Of a stretch of 64,000 nucleotides of DNA, positions 40,977 through 52,895 are shown in pieces (position 1 is the stretch's first letter; each line of letters opens with the position of its first letter). Source of the DNA: Elymus sibiricus. Lineage: Eukaryota > Streptophyta > Magnoliopsida > Poales > Poaceae. Position numbers and translations under genes: made by a program. The stretch covers positions 298,928,166-298,992,165 of the forward strand of contig CM077666.1 in NCBI GenBank assembly GCA_039707655.1. Direction: 5' to 3'. The notes under the pieces are model-generated. The model worked only from the letters and a program-made list of their open reading frames with translations, had not been told where the DNA came from and did not search any database.

Positions 40977-42144
40977 TTGGAACCACCGGACCGGAGGGCT
41001 ATGGTTTGGAGTATTAGGATTAGGTGGCTAAACAGAGTGGAAGAAGATGGTGGTTAAACAGAGTGGAAGAAGATGATTATTTAAAGGGGTTTCGGAAGTA
41101 TGTGAAGAGGTTAAAACAGTGTGAATCCAGTGGGGTTTGAATGCAAACGAAGGAGAGGTGAAGAAGCCGAGGAAAATCGGTTCCCGATGGAGAATTAATG
41201 GAGAAGTGGCATGCAAGCAGTTGATTAGACGGCTAGGTAGATCGGCCTGCAAAACGAAAAGCTTATGCGAGTAGGTGCCAGTTTGGATGGATATTGGCGC
41301 ATGCCTGTGACACACAACTTCTACGTTCGAATACCCGCAGAGCTAACCATTTTGTTTCAGTTTTTTTTCTTCCCATACTGTTGTCCTACTCCACGTACAC
41401 GAATCGGTTCGGCATTTCCTGTTACACTTTGCTCTATTTCCCGAGACATTTTTTTGGGGGGACAATAGACAGTTCATGTGCGTTATCAGAGAACATGGCA
41501 CAGAGTTCGAGATCCCAAGCCTTCTTCTGGTGGTTTCTCGACGATTCTGCGTGTGTGCTACGTATGTGTGTAACCTTTTCTGGTTAAGGAATATGCGGTT
41601 ATACTCAAAAAAGAAAAATAAGGCCTTCTTCGCGCTTTCGCATGCACGAGAATTTTGGTCTGCTCGCAATATGGATGCTACCTGGAGGATGAAGTGAACC
41701 CAGAGGCATGCTAGCACAACCTCTTTCCAATATACTACTACTCCTATGTTACTAGTACTAGTAGTAGTATAGGTGTAGTACTTGTTGGTCAAAATATTAT
41801 TCATCCGGTCCTCACAGTGAAGTGACAAGACGCTGCGCCCGAGGTGACCCTAGTCCAGGTGGCATGTTCGGGTTACCAAAGTCAGCCTCACCTTGTGCAG
41901 TCACTGTCACCGCTGCTGTATAGCATGCATGCCTCGCCTAGTCTCCCTCTCCCCTAGCACCACTCCATCTCCATCTCGCCGGAGATCCTGAGGTCACTCT
42001 TCTTCATCTCACAGTGCCCCCATGTACCCTCTCGCCTCGCTCGCCTCCCCCAGTACCACTATTCTACTCGCTAGCCGCTCCAGCACCGGGAGCCTTCTCC
42101 CCCGTAAATCAAGCCTCAAAAAACCCCACCTTCCAAACTCCACC
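40977..42144. other. 5' flank of the exonuclease gene and intergenic space
   Basis: This contains a small tandem duplication, 'cagagtggaagaagatg', at 41033-41073 and a self-complementary 'actactact...agtagtagt' stretch at 41735-41782. The part after about 41930 is CT/CCC-rich and probably the leader of the F-box relic. No other gene was recognised. Confidence 0.5.
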
Positions 42145-44439
42145 ATGGCCGAACCCGAACCGCGTAGTATCTATATGAGCCGCAGCTGGAGCAATCTCCC
42201 CATGGACATCCTCCACCTCTGTTGTTCGCGTATGGATATGTCCAGCGCCGTGCGGCTGGCTGCATGCTCGAGGGACCTGCACGCGGCCATCGTCGAAGCG
42301 AGGCCTGAGATTTTCAAGACACCCTACTTGCTGCTATCTTATGTTGCGGGATGGCGTGCTCACCACTGTGCTCACCATGATACGGTGGCGCACATCATGC
42401 CCCTCGACTTCGATCCGACCACCATCACCTGAAACTTCTTGTCAGGTATGTACTGGGTCGGCATGAACTCCCACTAGATGGCTGCCGTCGGAGAATACCG
42501 GAAGAAGTAGGTGCTCATGAACGTCCACACCTCCCATGAGATTATCCTTCCTAACATGGATCATATAGGGATTTTCCGTCTCGGCCCACTTCCTGTAGAT
42601 TACCAAGTCAGGTGGACGGACGTTGTTTTGCTGAAGGTTGTAATCTGCCAAGTGCCCACGACATATGGGAATTACGCAGACTTCAAGCTAATTGCCTTGT
42701 TCGACCTCGGAGTCGCCTATCTTTGCGGCGGTGCCGACTGTAGGTGGACACTACTCCCCTCGAAGAGCTGCATCGATGGTGATCCACAGTCATGTGATGC
42801 TATTGAACACAATGGCATCATCTACGCGATCGACAATGCAGATGGCACCACATGTTGCTGGGACGCCTCGTGTAAGTTGTTTTCGTCTGATTTTAATGAT
42901 AACGCCATTACATTGTTTGAACTTTTGTGATGATTGGCATATCCCTGTTACAGCAGAATTTGAGTAGAACTATGGCAATGTATTAGAGATGCCGTAAATC
43001 AGGAAATAAAATAGGGAGATTTGGAAGTCCAAATGGTAATCTCTATATTTGGAAGTAGTTAAATCATGTAATTGTGACCATGTCTATACAGCCAATTTGT
43101 ACCCTTGAATAATCAAACGGCTAGGAAGATATGGATATTCTCCTAACTTTATCGTAATCTTTATACTACTAAATATGAGTGTGTATCAATAGCCATGTTA
43201 GTTTCCTCATTTTCATGATGTAGAAACATGCATAACACTGTTGGTTTCATCTAACCATACATTAGTAGGGAAGTAAAAGTGCATATGGAAAACTCTATAC
43301 TTGGAAGTAGTGAAATCTTGTCATGCTTACCATGTCTACATGCCAATATTCGCCCTTCAGCAATCAATGGCTAGAATATTATCCTCACAAAAAATTTGCA
43401 CACAGAACATGAGGAGAAATGCTACATACACGGGCTGCTTTTTATGGAATCAACGGAGAGGCTGAGCTGGGATTTTCTTATTGGGTAGAAATCAGGTGAA
43501 GGGCCCACCCCAACTGAAAATCAGGGGGGATGGGATTAGTTATAAAGCAGGTCCCGTAAAACCTCCGTAGTTGGCCCGTGCGTCTAGAATTATCGGAACA
43601 TGAGTATATAACAATGCATGGTGTGTTAGTTTCCTCTGAAGAATTTATTTGTGAGAACAGAACATGACTACATAACATGCATGGTTATATTAGTTTCCTC
43701 TGAAGAATCGACTGCGAGATAATATGAGTATAACCATAACCATGCATGGTACTACTATATTTTCGACCCCAGTATACATTTCCCTCTATTTTCCTCTCAG
43801 TTCCAACAGGGACAGATCAATGCTATTTCTTACATTATCTTGCTCATACTCTGAACATTGCTGATCTTACATTAACAATGTCTGTCCTTTTTGTCTCCTT
43901 TCTGATATGTTGCAGTGTCCATACGGCTCCTGCCCTTTGTAATCACACCACCTTTGCCGAAAACAGGGAAGCACAACTGGTTCCTCGCTCGATCAGACGA
44001 CGGCAAAAGACTGATGATCATTCGCACGCATCAGCCGGCAAGTTTATATTGGAAAAACCCAACTGTGTACAAGCAGTGTGAAATACGTGAGTATCCGGAG
44101 AATGTATGTTACGTCTATGAGCAGGATACCAGCTTGTTGGGGCCTTCGGGATTTTTGAGTTGGCGGCGGGTAAACAGCCTTGGTTCACACTCTCTGTTTC
44201 TCGGACTCAATTATCCGATTAACCAGGAGATCACCTTCAAGGATCCTGATGGCAGAGAGGCTATGTTTGCTAGGGAAAACTGTGTGTACATGGTGAACTG
44301 GTCTATGGGATCAGCCGCCCCTGATTGTTAATGATACAGCATGCAGCCAAAAGAAGGTGAGAATGCGAAAGGCATCTGGATTAACTTTGATCCTTGGATG
44401 TCTCAACTCCGAAAGCCAGTGATGTGGTTCAAGCCTTGA
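42145..44439 (+). pseudogene. F-box/DUF295 gene relic, two exons, five in-frame stops
   Basis: A Met at 42145 in strong context opens MAEPEPRSIYMSRSWSNLPM, then an F-box-like helix set (DILHLCCSRMDMSSAVRLAA). Exon 1 continues to 42871 (donor GTAAGT) and exon 2 starts at 43916 (after TTGCAG). The frame then reads to GIWINFDPWMSQLRKPVMWF and a final TGA at 44437. WRRVNSLGSHSLFLGLNYPI is the DUF295 signature. Stops lie at 42430, 42475, 42508, 44329 and 44332, all in the same frame, so there is no frameshift, only nonsense decay. Intact relatives are substrate receptors of SCF ubiquitin ligases, many of unknown target. The protein-like sequence on either side of each stop shows decay is relatively recent. 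Confidence 0.8.
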
Positions 44440-44911
44440 GGTTGGTAGGTAATGGGGCAGTTGCGTCGAAAAGGTGGAGTCCTGGTGTCTACGAATCACT
44501 GGTGGCTGAAGGGGAGCTGCAAATTATTATGGCGCTGGATCATCCCTCTTCGAACGACTTGCTGTATTAGCTGCTTGTTCTGGATGGGTGATGTTCTCTT
44601 TTGTTATGTAGACTCCTTGTAATTTTGTCATCCTTGTCTATGTCACTCTTACTATGTACTAGTTCGCTCTGTTTAGAACTTTGTGATTTTTGTGTGGATC
44701 ATGAGAGTCTGGGCGCTTCAGATGGGTGCGTTTTGGTGGTATAGCAAGACTTGTGAACTTTCATGTCTTGCTATTTATGTCAGTAGTAGACGCTAGTCAG
44801 TGTTTGCATGTTGTATATATCGTTGTTTCGAACTATTTTTTGTTTCAAACTGCTGATGTGCTAAATGGGGGCATCACCATTCTCAAGTGTTCAGTGTATA
44901 TATCCTTTTTC
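44440..44911. other. 3' flank of the F-box relic
   Basis: Non-coding sequence with no repeat or gene recognised. Confidence 0.5.
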
Positions 44912-45000
44912 AAGTTATAATTTGAGCTCAGTGACTTTTCGGTGATGTACACTTGTTTGGGCCATGTGAGGTGTCGTTGAATATGGGCCGAGTAGTAACG
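44912..45000. repeat. Direct repeat flanking the DUF4283 relic, left
   Basis: 'caagttataatttgagctca' 'gtgactt', then 'tgtaca.ttgtttgggccat' and 'gtcgttgaatatgggc'. The right partner is at 46655-46745. Confidence 0.7.
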
Positions 45001-45246
45001 CAATGCCAAACATGCCAATTATGAACTCTGATGGCGGGCGCTAAAAAAAAGAAATATTAGTCCGACATGAGGGCGCCACTAGTGTTTTCGTGCGGTTGTG
45101 TGACAAGAGCGTACTGGCGCGCGTTCGAAATTCATGCTACCTTTTCATCCCGAATCCCCCGCCCCTCCCCCACCTCTAGAATCTCGCTTCCTACCCCAGT
45201 TCCCCCAAATCCGCTTCCTCTACTCCCTGTACTCAAGCACACTATC

Positions 45247-46115
45247 ATGTCGTCGGTCAATGCGGATCTCCCAGCCGGAGATCCTGAGGTCCGTCCTGCC
45301 TTCGGGTGCTGCGTGCTGTCGCTCAATAGTGGCATGGCGGCGCTTGACGACCAGTTTGCCGGCAAAGTGCTGATGGTAACCATCAATGGCGACCGGCCTC
45401 CCATCTCGCCGGACGACCTGGTCAAATCTCTTGGCATTGCGCACGGCATCCAAATAAGTGACTTGCTCGTCGAAGTCTGTCCGCCACCGGCTGATTTTTT
45501 CGTCAGGTTCCGGACAACTTTCGACTGCAGTCGTGTGTTCGAATCTTCCCGGCGTTTGTTCTGCGATGGTGCGCTGGTGAGCTTCGATCGGTGGCACCTA
45601 GGATGGCGCTCGGTGCCCTCTGAGCTTGAGTTTTTAACAAAGCTTACCTTCCACGGCATGCCTCGACGGCTTGGAACAGCGAGTCCATGAATGAGCTTAT
45701 CAACGACCTAGGAGGTGAGCTCTTAAGTATGTTTGTTCCTCCAGACAGCTGGGCTCTAACGGTTATGGCATGGATGAAGAAGTCGTCCACCATACCAAAG
45801 GTGATTGGTGTTGAGATACCAGTGCAGGAACCGGGGTTGTACTATTCGTCGCCACCAAGGCCGCCGCGGACCACGTTACATATGTACCTGTATCGAGTCT
45901 TCGTGCATGTCGAAGAAGTGGTCAATCCTTCAATCGAAGTCCTGCCGCCGCCGCTGGTGGCGGGGTCCGTCGACGACGTCCATTACAGGAGTCAACGTCA
46001 GACTTTCCCCGTGTTGCTCGGAACGATGGATGGCACAGGGCTTACTCCATCGCGCGGCGGAGGCCACTGCTTCTTTGGGAGAAGAGGCTGGGCTGGCTAT
46101 CTGGATGTGCTCTAA
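45247..46115 (+). pseudogene. DUF4283-type protein relic
   Basis: A Met at 45247 opens MSSVNADLPAGDPEVRPAFG. The body has FFVRFRTTFDCSRVFESS and SFDRWHLGWRSV followed by LTFHGMP, the pattern of DUF4283, a domain found with zinc knuckles in plant LINE ORF1 proteins and in many host hypothetical proteins. A frameshift near 45665-45680 separates it from SESMNELINDLGGELL, which continues the family sequence in another frame to 46115. No zinc knuckle was seen downstream. GC-rich codon use contrasts with the flanks. It may be a domesticated or LINE-derived gene that later decayed. Confidence 0.6.
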
Positions 46116-46654
46116 TTTGACGTAACAGCTGAATCTTCTCAGATGAGTACTACTTATATCCGAGCTATAGGTGTTAAGATCTGATGTGCCAATACATTTG
46201 ATTATGACCTGTTCTATTTTTGTACCTCATTTTTTCGGAATGGGTGTACGTCAACTTAATGTGCTAGCAGAACTTATTGTGTTTGTCTGTCTGTTTTCTT
46301 TGCACTGCATTCAAGATATTTCTACGTCATTGATCAAGACGATGAATGGTGATGTACGAGTTTGTTGGTTTCAAGATAGCCCTACTCGTAGCGATCCACT
46401 GCTTCCACCCCTATTGTGCCGCCCGCGTGAAATTTTTGTATGCAAGCTCAACGTGCTATGATGTTGTATATCATTGTGTGAACTATATAAGTTTGTACCG
46501 AGCATCAGCAATGCATATGGCTGAAAGATGTATGCACGAGCATCAACCGATCGGTTTATCTCTCTCTCCCGCTAACAAGTGGGACCCGCTGCATTATTTC
46601 TTCGCTCGTGACAACTTTTAATTAGGTTTCACTGGACTCTACCTTTTTTCTTAA
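46116..46654. other. 3' flank of the DUF4283 relic
   Basis: No gene was recognised; the short ORFs here have no domain. A run of hairpin-poor, moderately AT-rich sequence leads to the right flanking repeat. Confidence 0.45.
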
Positions 46655-46745
46655 CTTATAATTTGAGTTCAGTGACTTTAAAAAAATGTACAAAAGACTT
46701 GTTTGGGCCATTTTAGGCATCGTTGAATGTGGGAGTACCTACGTA
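46655..46745. repeat. Direct repeat flanking the DUF4283 relic, right
   Basis: 'aacttataatttgagttcag' 'tgactt', then 'tgtaca', 'cttgtttgggccatttta' and 'catcgttgaatgtggg' match 44912-45000 in the same orientation. Confidence 0.7.
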
Positions 46746-47144
46746 AAGTTGTATTGTACTACACAGGCCTTGTTCGTTGAACATCATCAATGCAACTGGG
46801 CTCAATAAAATTCCTAGCTCGGAATTAATTTTTTATAGGAAATGCTCTGTTCAGACCAACATTGTTTTTTCACCCATCCCAGAAAATGGGTCTATTTCTA
46901 CTTTTTTTAATAATCAGGGCTATTTCTACTAAAAACAAATGGGTTGTAAACTAACAGATATAATAAATGGGCTGCATGTCCGCAATTTTTTTACCCAGCC
47001 CAGTAAATAGGTGTATTCGAACAAATAATCAAATGGGTTGTATATTCTCAGAAATAGTAAATAGGTATTTTTTTTCACCCAGACCAGGAAATAGATGTAT
47101 TGGAAAACAAAATCAAATGGGCTATAAAAACTAAAGAAATAGGC
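46746..47144. repeat. Degenerate repeat with 'aaatgggctg' phrases
   Basis: 'aaatgggttgta', 'taaatgggctgcatg' 'tcaaatgggctataaa' and 'cccag.ccagtaaatag' recur at about 100-base spacing. It resembles 25451-26160 in style. Non-coding. Confidence 0.5.
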
Positions 47145-48159
47145 CTGCTCTTCATCGGGAGGGCTGATCTGGAGTCCGTTTGGGGCTCCAGAGAGGGGGA
47201 TTCGACGCCGTCGTCATCATCAACCATCCTCCATCACCAATTTCATGATGCTCACTACCGGGAGTGAGTAATTTCTTCATAGGCTTGCTGGACGGTGATG
47301 GGTTGGATGAGATTTATCATGTAATCGAGTCAATTTGTTAGGGCTTGATCCCTAGTATCCACTATGTTCTGAGATTGATGTTGCTATGACTTTGTTATGC
47401 TTAATGCTTGTCACTAGGGCCCGAGTGCCATGATTTCAGATCTGAACCCTTTATGTTTTCATGAATATATTTGTGTTCTTGATCCTATCTTGCAAGTTAT
47501 ATGCACCTATTACATGTTATGATCCGCATACCCCAAGGTGACAATAATTGGGATTCTTTCTAGTGATTACCGTAGTTTGAGGAGTTCATGTATTCACTAA
47601 GTGCTAATGCTTTGTTCCGGTTCTCTATTAAAAGGAGGCCTTAATATCCCTTAGATTTCCTTATGGACCCCGCTGCCACGGGAGGGTAGGACAAAAGATG
47701 TCATGCAAGTTCTTACTATAAGCACGTATGACTATATACGGAATACATGCCTACATTACATTGATGAATTGGAGCTATTGTGTATCGCTCTAGGTTGTGA
47801 CTGTTATATCATGAATGTCATCCAACATAATTATCCATCACCGATCCAATACCTACGCTTTTCGCATATTGATCTTTGCTAAGTTACTTCGTTGCTGCTG
47901 TTGTTACAATCACTACAAAACTGCTACTGTTACTGTCTCTGTTACTATTGCTACTATTACTACTGCAATCAAAACTATCGTACTGCTGTGCTACAAAACA
48001 CTTTGCTACAGATATTTAGTTCTCCAGGTGTGGTTGAATTGACAACTCAACTGCTAATACTCACAAATATTCTTTGGCTCCCCTTGTGTCGAATCAATAA
48101 ATTTGGGTGAAATACTACCCTCGAAGACTGTCGCGATCCCCTATACTTGTGGGTTATCA
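47145..48159 (+). mobile_element. Truncated Gypsy LTR
   Basis: The segment ends ATCCCCTATACTTGTGGGTTATCA, an LTR end like that of the element at 31-41 kb, and is followed by a PBS-like stretch and a gag frame. The left end is not a TG terminus, so the LTR is truncated near 47145. The interior ('gagattgatgttgctatgac' and onward) is of a common Triticeae Gypsy type; the family was not assigned. Confidence 0.75.
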
Positions 48160-48170
48160 AGACATTTTTC

Positions 48171-48188
48171 TAGCGTCGTTGCCGGGGA
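48171..48188 (+). promoter_or_regulatory. Decayed tRNA-Asp primer-binding site
   Basis: TAGCGTCGTTGCCGGGGA differs from the intact site at 32423 by two changes, G to A and C to T, as methylation-driven deamination would produce. Confidence 0.7.
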
Positions 48189-48228
48189 GCATAGCTCTAT
48201 CTATTGAGTCACTTGGGATTTATATCTG

Positions 48229-49208
48229 TTGATCACTATGAAGAATCTAAAAGACGCTAAGACCAAGATCGTTCCCTCTAAGACGAGGGGAGGTAAGGAA
48301 CTGTCATCTAGCTCTGCACTTGATTCACCTTCTGTTTTGAGTAGGCTTGCGACACCACCACCTGTTATTCATTCTGATATGTCGCAAGTAATTGATGATA
48401 CTACTTCTGCTATAAATGAAACTTGTGATTATGCTAGTACTATGCTTGATAATACTATGCCACTAGGTGAATTTCTTGATGAACAAATTGCTAAAGCTAA
48501 AGAAACTGACAATGTTGAAACTTCTAAAAATTATGATTCACCTATTATGCCTAGCTCTCCTAGAGTTGAAATGCCTAAGATACCTGATGGTTATGTTTTA
48601 GATGGGAAATAGCTAGGGAATTTCTTGCTTGTAATGATAGAGATGATGTTAGAAAATTACTGGCTAAGCTTAAAGAAAAGTCTATGATGGAGAGAATGAA
48701 ATATGATCCTAAGTTTGCTACTTCTCCTATCTTTGTTACTGATAAGGATTATGAATTCTCTGTCGATCCTGAGTTAATCACTTTGGTTGAATCTGATCCA
48801 TTTCATGGTTATGAAACTGAAACCGTTGTGGCACACCTTACCAAATTAAATGATATAACCACCCTATTTGCTAATGAGGAAAAAATTCGATATTACTATA
48901 TTCTTAAGTTGATTCCTTTCTCATTAAAGGGTGATGCTAAGAAATGGTTTAATATTCTTGCTCCTGGTTGTGTGCGTAGTCCCCGGGATATGATATATTA
49001 CTTCTCTGAAAAATATTTTCCTGCTCATAAGAAACAAGCTGCCTTACAGGAGATATTTAACTTTGTGCAAATTGAAGAAGAGAATCTCCCTCAAGCTTGG
49101 GGGGGGGGGGGGCTTCTCCAACTACTTAATGCTTTGCCTGATCATCCTCTTAAGAAAAATGAAATACTTGATATCTTCTATAATGGACTAACCGATGCTT
49201 CTAGGGAC
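48229..49208 (+). pseudogene. Gypsy gag fragment, truncated by a nested insertion
   Basis: The frame from 48229 is stopped by TAG at 48610. It resumes at about 48684 with MMERMKYDPKFATSPIF and the retrotransposon Gag core, LIPFSLKGDAKKWFNILAPG and DMIYYFSEKYFPAHK. A G-run at 49098-49110 expands a short purine stretch after QAW and probably shifts the frame. The frame ends where the next LTR begins at 49209. The rest of the host element must lie to the right, outside the window. Confidence 0.85.
49204..49208. other. Presumed left target duplication GGGAC of the nested element
   Basis: These five bases precede the LTR start TGATACGTCTCC. The right partner is outside the window, so this is inferred from position only. 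Confidence 0.5.
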
Positions 49209-50749
49209 TGATACGTCTCCAACGTATCTATCATTTATGAAGTATTCATGCCATGTTTACAATAGTTTTGTATGGTTTTGGTGCACTTTTATATTATTTT
49301 TATGGACTAACTTATTAATCTAGTGCCCAGTGCCAGTTCCTGTTTTCAGCTTGTTTTTTGTTTCAGAGAAAAACCATACCAAACGAAGTCCAAATGCGAT
49401 AAAACTTTACGGAGATTTATTCTGGAATATATGTGATTTTTGGTAAGAAGAATCAACGCAAGATGGTGCCCGAGGGCTCCACAAGGCAACATGGCGCCCC
49501 CCCTTCGACTGCGCCCTGTTGACTTGTGGGCACCTCATAGGTCGGTTGATGCCCTTCTTTCGCCGCAAGAAAGATAATTTCCATATAAAAATCCCCTCAA
49601 AATTTTATCCCAATCGGAGTTACGGATCTCCGGGAATATAAGAAACGGTTTTCAGCCAGAAACAGGAGCGCAGAAACAGAAGAGAATAGAGAGAGAGATC
49701 CAACCTCGGAGGGGCTCCCGCCCATCCGGGCACCATGAAGGCCAAGGACCAGAGGGTGAACCTCTCCCCATCTAGGGAGGAGGCCATGGAGGAGCACATC
49801 GGAGGGGGAGCCTCTCTTCCTCTCTCTCTCTCTCGGTGGCGCCGGAGTGCCGCCGGGGGAACCATCGCCGCGGTGATCATCTTCATCAACTTCACCGTCC
49901 ATCACTTCCCTCATCTCTTTTCAACGGCCCACTCTCCCGCACCCCATTGTAATCCCCTTCTTGAACTTGGTGCTTTATGCCACATATATTATCCAATGAT
50001 GTGTTGCCATCCTATGATGTTTGAGTTGATTTCTTTTGTAATTTGGGTTGATTTATGATCTTGATTGGTTTGAGTTGTATGTTTTATTTTGGTGTTGTCC
50101 TATGGTGCCCTCTGTGCTGCGCACACGTGGGGGATTCCCGCTGTAGGGTTTTGCAATACGTTCATGATTCTCTTATAGTGGGCGGCTAGAGTGATAGAAG
50201 CTTACACGCGAGTAAGGGGGTTGTTGCGTATGAGAGTAAAGGGGACCTAATACTTAATGCTATGGTTGGGTTTACTTTAATGATTTCTAGTAGTTGCGGA
50301 TGCTTGCTAGAAGTCCAATCATAAGTTCATATGATCCAAGTACGGAAAGTATGTTAGCTCATGCCTCTCCCTCATATAAAATTGCAATAATGATTACCGA
50401 TCTTGTTATCAATTGCCTAGGACAATTCCGCACACCGATCCATCATTATTCCACACTCGCTATTTGTAATTTATTGTAATATATTCTTACGTTATTTAGG
50501 CAGCACCTATTTTTATATTTTAGTTCTTCGAAATCATGCAAAGTTATCCTCTTTATACCCACAACGTAGTTTTATTTCTCGTTTCTAGATAAAAGCAAAC
50601 GCTCGGTGTACGTAGAGTCATATCAGTGGCAGATAGGACTTGAGAGAATATTGATCTTACCTTTAGCTCCTTGTGGGTTCGACACTCCATACTTATCACT
50701 TTCATCTTTGGAAATTGCTACGATGATTCCTTGCACTTGGGGATTATCA
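49209..50749 (+). repeat. LTR 1 of the tandem element
   Basis: It starts TGATACGTCTCC and ends TTGGGGATTATCA, 1,541 bp. A 'gaatataag' TATA-like box lies near 49635-49643, followed by 'agagagagat' and a GC-rich leader. The ORF inside (from 49735) is a by-product of that leader. Confidence 0.92.
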
Positions 50750-50759
50750 AGCTCTTTTC

Positions 50760-50777
50760 TGGCGCCGTTGCCGGGGA
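50760..50777 (+). promoter_or_regulatory. Primer-binding site, tRNA-Asp type (copy A)
   Basis: TGGCGCCGTTGCCGGGGA lies 11 bases after LTR 1, identical to the site at 32423. Further copies follow LTR 2 and LTR 3. Confidence 0.85.
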
Positions 50778-51738
50778 GCAATAGCGTGGGGTTAATATTT
50801 TCGTGTATGCTTGTTTGCTTTCATCACTAAGTAGATTTTGTTTTTTCTTTTGATTTTGTTTTCTTTTCTTTAGTTGTGGGTGAAACAAAAAAAATTAAAA
50901 ATGCAAAATACAAAAAAAATTACTTGCCTCTTATGCCTAGCTTAATGGCTTTAAAGAAAGCGCTGCCTCGGAGACAACCCGAAAGTTTTAGAGAGTATTT
51001 TTATTATTTTGTGTAATATAAACTTTATTATGTGTGCCATTTAAATATTTTAAAACAAGAAAAATATAGAGGGAAACCTAAAACTTTTCAAAAAGAAAAG
51101 TGAAAGTGAGAAAGATGAGCAATGTGGAAGTGGGGGCTAGCCTTGAACTTTCTTCATTCCCATGGAAACTTTGTGAACCTTGATTACAGAAACTTTTCAA
51201 GTAAAATAATTATCCCCTTGTACAAATCCATTGTATTATAAAAATAATGTGCCAAGATTTACCTTTAGGATGTTTAAATTGCTTGTTTGGTGTGTGCTGT
51301 CAAAAAACAGAAACTTTTGCTGTAGTGTTTGAATTTCTATATTTTACTGGAATGTGAAAAAATTCTGAAATTTTTACACAGTACTTATATCCAAATTGTT
51401 TATTTTTTCCTAATTTTTCAGAATTTTTGGAGTTACAGAAGTATGGTTTTTAAATAGATCTTTACAGACTGTTATGTTTTCGACAGATTCTGTTGCATAG
51501 GTTGCTTATTTCGATGAATCTATGGATCGTATCGGGGGGGTATGAGTCATGGAGAAGTTGGAGTACAGTAGCATTATGCCAATATTAAATATGAATCAAT
51601 TTACAACAGTACCTAAAGTTTAAGATTTATTTGTTATACTAACGGCTCTCACGAGGTTTCTGTTGAGTTTTGTGTGGATGAAGTGTTCTAAGATCGAGGA
51701 GGTATCGATATGAGAAGAATAAGGAGAGGAAAGAGTTC

Positions 51739-51823
51739 AAGCTTGGAGATGCCCAAGGCACCCCAAGTAAATATTCAAGGAGACTGAAGCATCTAAGCTT
51801 GGGGATGCCCCGGAAGGCATCCC
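51739..51823 (+). other. Twin-hairpin module A1
   Basis: Hairpin a (51739-51767) is of the form CTTGGGG-A-TGCC-CAA-GGCA-CCCCAAG, here with one stem mismatch. Hairpin b (51795-51823) has GGGGATGCC, loop CCGGAA, then GGCATCCC. The two are about 30 bases apart, and both start with AAGCTT. Confidence 0.85.
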
Positions 51824-52808
51824 ATCTTTCTTCTTCAACAATTATCGATATGTCTCGGTTTTTGTTTTGTTCACATGATATGCGTAAATTCTTGGAGCAT
51901 CTTTTGTGTTTTTTTTCCTTTTCTTTTATGCACGATTCTTGTTGGCGATGATTTCTTATGATTCTTGGTTGATTTATAGAATGCTTCATGCGCTTCACTT
52001 AAATCTTTTGAGTATGGCTTTATAGAATGCTCTTATGCTTCACTTAAATCCCTTGAGTATGGCTTTGTAGAATGCTTCGTGTGCTTCACTTATATATTTT
52101 GAGCTTGGATATTGGTCTCTCTATATTCACTGTAGAATACTCTATGAACTTCATTTATATCTTTTAGAGTATGAATAAAATTATCATCAAAAGTGGGTTT
52201 GGAAGAGTGTCAACTCTATGTAGCAATGCAACCCACTATTTATCTTTACTGTTTTTGTATGTCTGCATGATTAATCTACTGTAGTAATCATTTCATGTAT
52301 CTTTTATTTCAATAAAGTGCCAAGTAAGACCTTTGGGATAGTGCAAATGCTTGTTGATTTGATTCTGTGCAAAAACAGAAACTTTTGTGTCCAGTGCTGG
52401 AATTTCTATTATTCACTGGTGCATGAGAAAATTCTGAAATGTTTACACAGTATTGGGCTACAAAGTTTTTACTTTTCCCTAAATTTTCAGAATTTTTGGA
52501 GGTACAGAAGTATGCTTTTTAATTCGCTCACTACATGCTGTTCTGTTTTTGACAGATTCTATTTTTATCGCATAGTTTTCTTGTTTTAGCATTTCCGTAG
52601 CTTATATTGAGTAATATAAATTGTTAAAATGATAGACTACAGTAGGAATTATGTGAGAACAATTATTAATCTTGTATTTACAGTACCTAAGTGGATGATT
52701 TATTTTTATCATACTAACCTATCTCACAAGTTCCGTTAAGTTTTGTGTGAAGTTTTCAAGTTTTGGGTGAGATATCGATATGAGGAGAATAAGGGGTGGC
52801 AAGACCCT

Positions 52809-52895
52809 AAGCTTGGGGATTCCCAAGGCACCCCAAGGTAATATTTAAGGAAGACTCAAGCGTCTAAGCTTGGGGATGCCCCGGAAGGCATCCCC
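52809..52895 (+). other. Twin-hairpin module A2
   Basis: It has the same arrangement as A1. Hairpin a has CTTGGGG opposed by CCCCAAG, and hairpin b has the full 9-bp GGGGATGCC/GGCATCCCC stem. Confidence 0.85.

Noticed and set aside
41735..41782. Self-complementary 'actactact...agtagtagt' stretch as a MITE or miRNA precursor
   Set aside because: It is low-complexity triplet repeat, has no clear terminal repeat or target duplication, and is too simple for a miRNA call.
45067..45246. Extension of the DUF4283 frame upstream to 45067
   Set aside because: The upstream part is CT/CCC-rich leader-like sequence. Met 45247 better matches where protein-like sequence begins.
49735..50058. ORFs inside the LTRs (also 31333, 39727, 55758, 61564)
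   Set aside because: They lie in LTR leader sequence, differ between LTR copies, and carry no element domain.
50606..50830. 74-residue ORF starting MYVESYQWQIGLERI, present three times
   Set aside because: It spans the LTR end and the primer-binding site, and its conservation follows from those cis elements.
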